Assembly: GCA_001772985.1 (NCBI GenBank) | Contig: MEVN01000005.1 | Span: forward strand, 13,270 to 36,699 | Length of the DNA: 23,430 nucleotides | Source: a candidate division WWE3 bacterium RIFCSPLOWO2_12_FULL_36_10 | GTDB lineage: Bacteria > Patescibacteriota > WWE3 > UBA101185 > UBA10185 | Direction of reading: 5' to 3' | In this document: positions 20,384-23,430 of the stretch, one piece after another | Layout: every line of letters begins with the position of its first letter | Position numbering within the stretch: position 1 is the stretch's first letter | Notes under the pieces: generated by a model | Seen by the model: only the letters and a program-made list of their open reading frames with translations | Database searches by the model: none | What the model was told of the DNA's origin: nothing | Translations under genes and position numbers: made by a program

Positions 20384-21390
20384 ACGTAAACAACCCTTCC
20401 GCTATAAAGTTTTCTAACATCTGAAATATTAAATTTAGACATGACCATTCTATCAAGCCCCATACCAAAGGCAAAACCGGTATAAATTTCCGGATCAATT
20501 CCGCACATTTTTAAGGTGTTATAGTGAATCATTCCGGATCCTCCCATTTCAAGCCATCCCCTCCCCTTGCAAACATCGCATCCTACGCCCTTGCAAAAAG
20601 TACATTTTATATCAAAGCCCAAACCAGGAGAAACTTCGGGGTAGTATTTATATCTGCATCTAATTTCAGTTTCATTTCCAAATAAAAATCTAAGCATTAA
20701 GGTAATAGTTTCTTTTAGGTTTTGAACTGTTATTCCTTCATCAACAACAACTCCTTGGTATTGATAAAAATACGAATTATTTGATTTATTTCCTGTTTCG
20801 TTTCTATAACACTTACCCGGTATCACAGCTCTAATTGGCGGTCCGTATTGAGTCAAAATCCTTGATTCAACCGACGATGTATGAGTTCTTAATAGTACTT
20901 CAGGTTGCATAATAAATAACGTGTCTTGTAAGTCTGTAGCCGGATGGTTGTCTGGTAAATTAAGTCTTCTAAAGTTAAAATCCGCAGTTTCTATTTCAGG
21001 GCCATCGCAAACAGAATAGCCATAATACCTGAAAAAATCATTTATTTCTCTAATTACTTGAGTCGCAGGGTGCAAAAAACCGGTCTTTTTAGGGTTGGCG
21101 GGAAGGGTTAAGTCAATAAACGGATCGTTTTGAAGAGTATTTTTGTAGTTTGCCTTTAAACCTTCAATTTGCTTTTTAAGGTTTTCCATCAACTCGTTAA
21201 TAATGGGACCATAGGTTTTTCTGCCCTCGTCTTTTAATTTAGGAAGCTCTTTTACCAAATTTGTAACCTCCCCTTTTGTTTTTGAAAAATATTTTAAATA
21301 CAAGGCGTCAAAGTCTGTTGATTTCTCAAAAGTCTTTATGTCTTCAAAAAAAGCATTTTTAATTTTGTCTATTTTATCTTGAAGTTCCAT
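20380..21390 (-). CDS. pheS: Phenylalanyl-tRNA synthetase alpha subunit
   Basis: A 336-residue class II catalytic subunit. It has an N-terminal coiled coil (about 1-85), then LHPATQVIREINDFFRYYGY (motif 1 region), RTHTSSVESRIL, PGKCYRNETGN (motif 2), VSPGLGFDIKC, and motif 3 FAFGMGLDRMVMSKFNISDVR. A four-Cys knuckle (CTFC ... CDVC) precedes GRGWLEMGGSGM, as in many bacterial PheS, and may bind zinc. There is no Shine-Dalgarno; a TATAAA box ends 5 nt before the ATG, so an internal leaderless promoter is possible. It sits 29 nt after rplT and overlaps pheT. Confidence 0.97.
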   Translation of the reverse strand: MELQDKIDKIKNAFFEDIKTFEKSTDFDALYLKYFSKTKGEVTNLVKELPKLKDEGRKTYGPIINELMENLKKQIEGLKANYKNTLQNDPFIDLTLPANPKKTGFLHPATQVIREINDFFRYYGYSVCDGPEIETADFNFRRLNLPDNHPATDLQDTLFIMQPEVLLRTHTSSVESRILTQYGPPIRAVIPGKCYRNETGNKSNNSYFYQYQGVVVDEGITVQNLKETITLMLRFLFGNETEIRCRYKYYPEVSPGLGFDIKCTFCKGVGCDVCKGRGWLEMGGSGMIHYNTLKMCGIDPEIYTGFAFGMGLDRMVMSKFNISDVRKLYSGRVVYV

Positions 21391-21395
21391 ATGAG

Positions 21396-21401
21396 TTTAT
21401 A
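21396..21401 (-). promoter_or_regulatory. Weak candidate -10 before pheS
   Basis: On the minus strand TATAAA ends 5 nt before the pheS ATG, with no TG extension and no good -35. Listed because pheS also lacks a Shine-Dalgarno. Confidence 0.25.
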
Positions 21402-21419
21402 TGGATAGTTTATCAGTGT

Positions 21420-21761
21420 TTATAGTGATTTTACAAGCGTCTTAAAAGCTTTGGAATCGTTTACAACCATTTCAGCTAAAGTTTTTCTATCAAGTGTTAC
21501 ATTTGCAACTTTAAGTTTATTTATGAATCTGCTGTATGGAATGCCGTATTCGGTAAGAGCGCCGTTTATTCTTGAAATCCATACTCTTCTTAAATCACGT
21601 CTTCTTATTCTTCTACCCGCAAAAGCTTCTTCTCCGGCTTTAACAACAGCCTCATTTGCGCGTTTAAAGTTTTTACTTCTGGTTAAGTAATAGCCTTTAG
21701 CTTTTTTAATAACCTTTACGTGTTTTCTATGTCTGGCAAATCCGCCTTTTACCCTTGTCAT
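21420..21761 (-). CDS. rplT: 50S ribosomal protein bL20
   Basis: A 113-residue bL20. Family motifs: TRVKGGFARHRKHVKVIKKAKGYYLTRSKNFKRA, FAGRRIRRRDLRRVWISRINGA and YSRFINKLKVANVTLDRKTLAEM. It binds 23S rRNA early in large-subunit assembly. Its ATG directly follows the rpmI stop. In E. coli and Bacillus L20 represses the rpmI-rplT part of this operon; no matching RNA element was recognised here. Confidence 0.97.
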   Translation of the reverse strand: MTRVKGGFARHRKHVKVIKKAKGYYLTRSKNFKRANEAVVKAGEEAFAGRRIRRRDLRRVWISRINGALTEYGIPYSRFINKLKVANVTLDRKTLAEMVVNDSKAFKTLVKSL

Positions 21762-21965
21762 TTATCTTTGCTTTCCTAGTAATTTTCTAAACATTTTTCT
21801 ATAACCCGTACTTTCTATAATACCATTTCTATTTTTTCTATACTTAGAATTTGATCCTAACTTTACTTTGAGATGAGAATTTTTAATATGTTTCTTTAAC
21901 ATCTTTCCACCCTTTGTTATTTTTACTCTTTTTAATAATGTTTTCTTTGTTTTAATTTTCGGCAT
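21762..21965 (-). CDS. rpmI: 50S ribosomal protein bL35
   Basis: A 67-residue bL35 starting MPKIKTKKTLLKRVKITKGG, the family N terminus, followed by KMLKKHIKNSHLKVK. Strongly basic throughout. The ATG at 21965 is chosen by homology. An in-frame TTG at 21977 would add MKEK and has an AGGA 10 nt upstream, so it remains possible. It lies between infC and rplT as in most bacteria. Confidence 0.95.
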   Translation of the reverse strand: MPKIKTKKTLLKRVKITKGGKMLKKHIKNSHLKVKLGSNSKYRKNRNGIIESTGYRKMFRKLLGKQR

Positions 21966-21981
21966 TTTTTCTTTCAATAAA

Positions 21982-22494
21982 TCATTTTCCTACAAACGTA
22001 ATAAATATACTATTTCCTATTCTTTTTAAGTCTGCTTCTGTTTTAGCTTCATCCTTTAACTCGTTTATGAAAGTTCTAAGTTTAACAATTCCAACTTCAG
22101 GATGGGTGGCTTCTCTACCCTTCATAACAACCGTAACTTTTACCCTATTGCCGTCTGCTAAAAACTCTTTGGTTCTGTCTATTTTAACATGCAGATCACC
22201 TTCGCCTATTGTTGGGCCAAATCTTAGCTCCTTTACCTCACTTTTCTTTGATTTAGCTTTTGCTACCGATGATTTTTTTTGTTCATCGTACAAAAACTTA
22301 TTAAAATCAAGAATTTTTGCTACAGGAGGATTGGCATTCTCAACTATTAAAATCAGATCCATTTCGTCTCCTTGAGACTTTCGTAACGCCTCATTTGTGT
22401 CCATTACACCAAGATTCTCGCCTGTACTGCTAACAACCCTTACTTTGGGATATTTTATTAATTGATTTATCTTGTATTTCTTGATGTTCCTCAA
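21982..22494 (-). CDS. infC: Translation initiation factor IF-3
   Basis: A 170-residue IF-3. N-domain: YKINQLIKYPKVRVVSSTGENLGVMDTNEALRKSQ; linker with KAKSKKSEVKELRFGPTIGEGDLHVKI; C-domain: FLADGNRVKVTVVMKGREATHPEVG. The best start is TTG at 22494, with AAGG 8 nt upstream (in GGTAAGGTAACGCGG); no in-frame ATG occurs before the conserved domain. E. coli infC also uses a poor start codon (AUU), which IF-3 itself discriminates against, so self-control through this TTG is plausible but inferred. It is 10 nt downstream of thrS. Confidence 0.95.
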   Translation of the reverse strand: MRNIKKYKINQLIKYPKVRVVSSTGENLGVMDTNEALRKSQGDEMDLILIVENANPPVAKILDFNKFLYDEQKKSSVAKAKSKKSEVKELRFGPTIGEGDLHVKIDRTKEFLADGNRVKVTVVMKGREATHPEVGIVKLRTFINELKDEAKTEADLKRIGNSIFITFVGK

Positions 22495-22504
22495 CCGCGT
22501 TACC

Positions 22505-23430
22505 TTACCATAAATTAAGGCTTTTGGTCAAATACATCTCTCTTATCTTATTTATAGTTGCATCAACTTCCATAGCTCCCAAGTCTTCTCCGGTTCTTAA
22601 TCTTACGCTTACTTTACTTGCTTCTTGCTCTCTTTTTCCAACAATAAGCATGTAAGGAACTTTAAAGATTTGCGCGTCCCTAATTTTTGACTGCATACTT
22701 TCGTTTCTGTCATCGGTTTCTGCTCTTAATCCCACCGCTTTCAAGTTTTCAGTAATTGACTTGGCGTATTCAGCTTGATTTTCCGTAATTGGAATAACTT
22801 TTATTTGAAGCGGTGCCAGCCAAGCCGGAAATGCTCCGCCGAAATGTTCAATTAAAAATCCAATAAATCTCTCATGAGAACCAAGAGGAGCTCTATGTAT
22901 TACTGCGCAAAGCTTTTTTTCTCCATTTTTGTCTGTGTATTCAAGATTAAATCTTGTTGGCATGTACAAATCAAGTTGGTTTGTCGAAATGCCAAATTCT
23001 CTGCCAATTGAAGATTTAATATTAAAATCCACTTTTGGTCCATAAAAGGCCGCCCCCCCGATGTCATCTACTGATCTAATAACCGATTTTTTAATAGCAG
23101 ACCTCATCATTTTTTCTGCCTTATCCCAAAGGGCTTTGTCTCCGTGGTACTTATCACGCTTTGATTCATCGGGAAGTCCGATTACAATATGATAATCGTC
23201 TTTTGTGAGGCCCAAAGTATTGTAATAATATTCATGAAGTTTTAAGACGTTTAAAAACTCTTCCTCAGCATCCTCCTCAGAACAGTAAATATGCGCGTCG
23301 TTTTGACAAATAAATCTAACTCTCATTAACCCAAACAAAGTGCCGGACTGCTCATACCTATATACCGCACCATATTCAGCAAATCTTAGTGGTAAATCTT
23401 TGTATGATCTTGGTTTAGATTTATAAATCA
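22505..23430 (-). CDS. thrS: Threonyl-tRNA synthetase, C-terminal part (start beyond the right edge)
   Basis: About 308 residues are in view and the frame stays open to the window end. Class II motif 2 is seen in LPLRFAEYGAVYRYEQSG, then LFGLMRVRFICQNDAHIYC; FYGPKVDFNIKSSIGREF and motif 3 in APLGSHERFIGFLIEHFGG are typical ThrRS. The C-terminal anticodon-binding domain (about the last 100 residues) includes AGLR-like VGLRAETDDRNESM and KVPYMLIVGKREQEA. Canonical zinc-site Cys is not in view; the TQDDAH-type motif reads CQNDAH. It precedes infC in the conserved operon. Confidence 0.95.
   Translation of the reverse strand, partial: IYKSKPRSYKDLPLRFAEYGAVYRYEQSGTLFGLMRVRFICQNDAHIYCSEEDAEEEFLNVLKLHEYYYNTLGLTKDDYHIVIGLPDESKRDKYHGDKALWDKAEKMMRSAIKKSVIRSVDDIGGAAFYGPKVDFNIKSSIGREFGISTNQLDLYMPTRFNLEYTDKNGEKKLCAVIHRAPLGSHERFIGFLIEHFGGAFPAWLAPLQIKVIPITENQAEYAKSITENLKAVGLRAETDDRNESMQSKIRDAQIFKVPYMLIVGKREQEASKVSVRLRTGEDLGAMEVDATINKIREMYLTKSLNLW

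Noticed and set aside
1..23430. TGA recoded as glycine (code 25)
   Set aside because: TGA ends many genes at ATGA junctions with correctly sized products, so it is a stop.

Overview
The window is a gene-dense, AT-rich stretch of bacterial chromosome that reads best as a Candidate Phyla Radiation (Patescibacteria) genome, probably in or near Microgenomates or Katanobacteria. That placement is an inference from compact genes, ATGA start/stop overlaps, single-membrane style type IV pilus genes, stripped-down housekeeping operons and an acyl-carrier-like protein without its carrier serine. TGA behaves as a stop throughout (many ATGA junctions), so the Gracilibacteria-type recoding does not apply. 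No tRNA, rRNA, CRISPR array or transposase gene was found.

Layout. (1) 1-4009, + strand: the end of a surface or pilus-associated protein, a PilX/GspK-like minor pilin, then four type IV prepilins. (2) 4010-6414, - strand: a four-gene minor pilin set (GspH-, PilV-, PilW- and PilX-like) that runs head-on into the first set. (3) 6476-8834, + strand: pilM-pilN-pilO, the inner-membrane assembly platform. (4) 8838-15665, - strand: three translation/RNA units, tyrS-(small membrane ORF)-recG-rsmD, rpmF-nusB-ACP-like-rnc, and rpsP-khpA-trmD. (5) 15871-18474, + strand: a class A penicillin-binding protein. (6) 18476-23430, - strand: the classic thrS-infC-rpmI-rplT-pheS-pheT operon, with thrS cut by the right edge.

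How it works together. Regions 1-3 make most of a type IV pilus: pilin subunits, priming minor pilins and the PilMNO platform. The ATPases, PilC, the prepilin peptidase and any PilP/PilQ are not in the window. Regions 4 and 6 are ribosome, tRNA-modification and aminoacylation genes. The peptidoglycan synthase stands alone, divergent from tyrS.

Most notable. At first genes of transcription units an extended -10 box (TGnTAnnnT) or a -35/-10 pair ends 6-7 nt before the start codon, with no Shine-Dalgarno, so these mRNAs look leaderless. Several genes inside operons have Shine-Dalgarno sequences. Two intergenic regions carry long inverted repeats placed next to such promoters. A 23-bp tandem repeat forms the end of rnc. 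The ACP-like protein has Glu where the phosphopantetheine Ser should be. PheT lacks its OB-fold domain.
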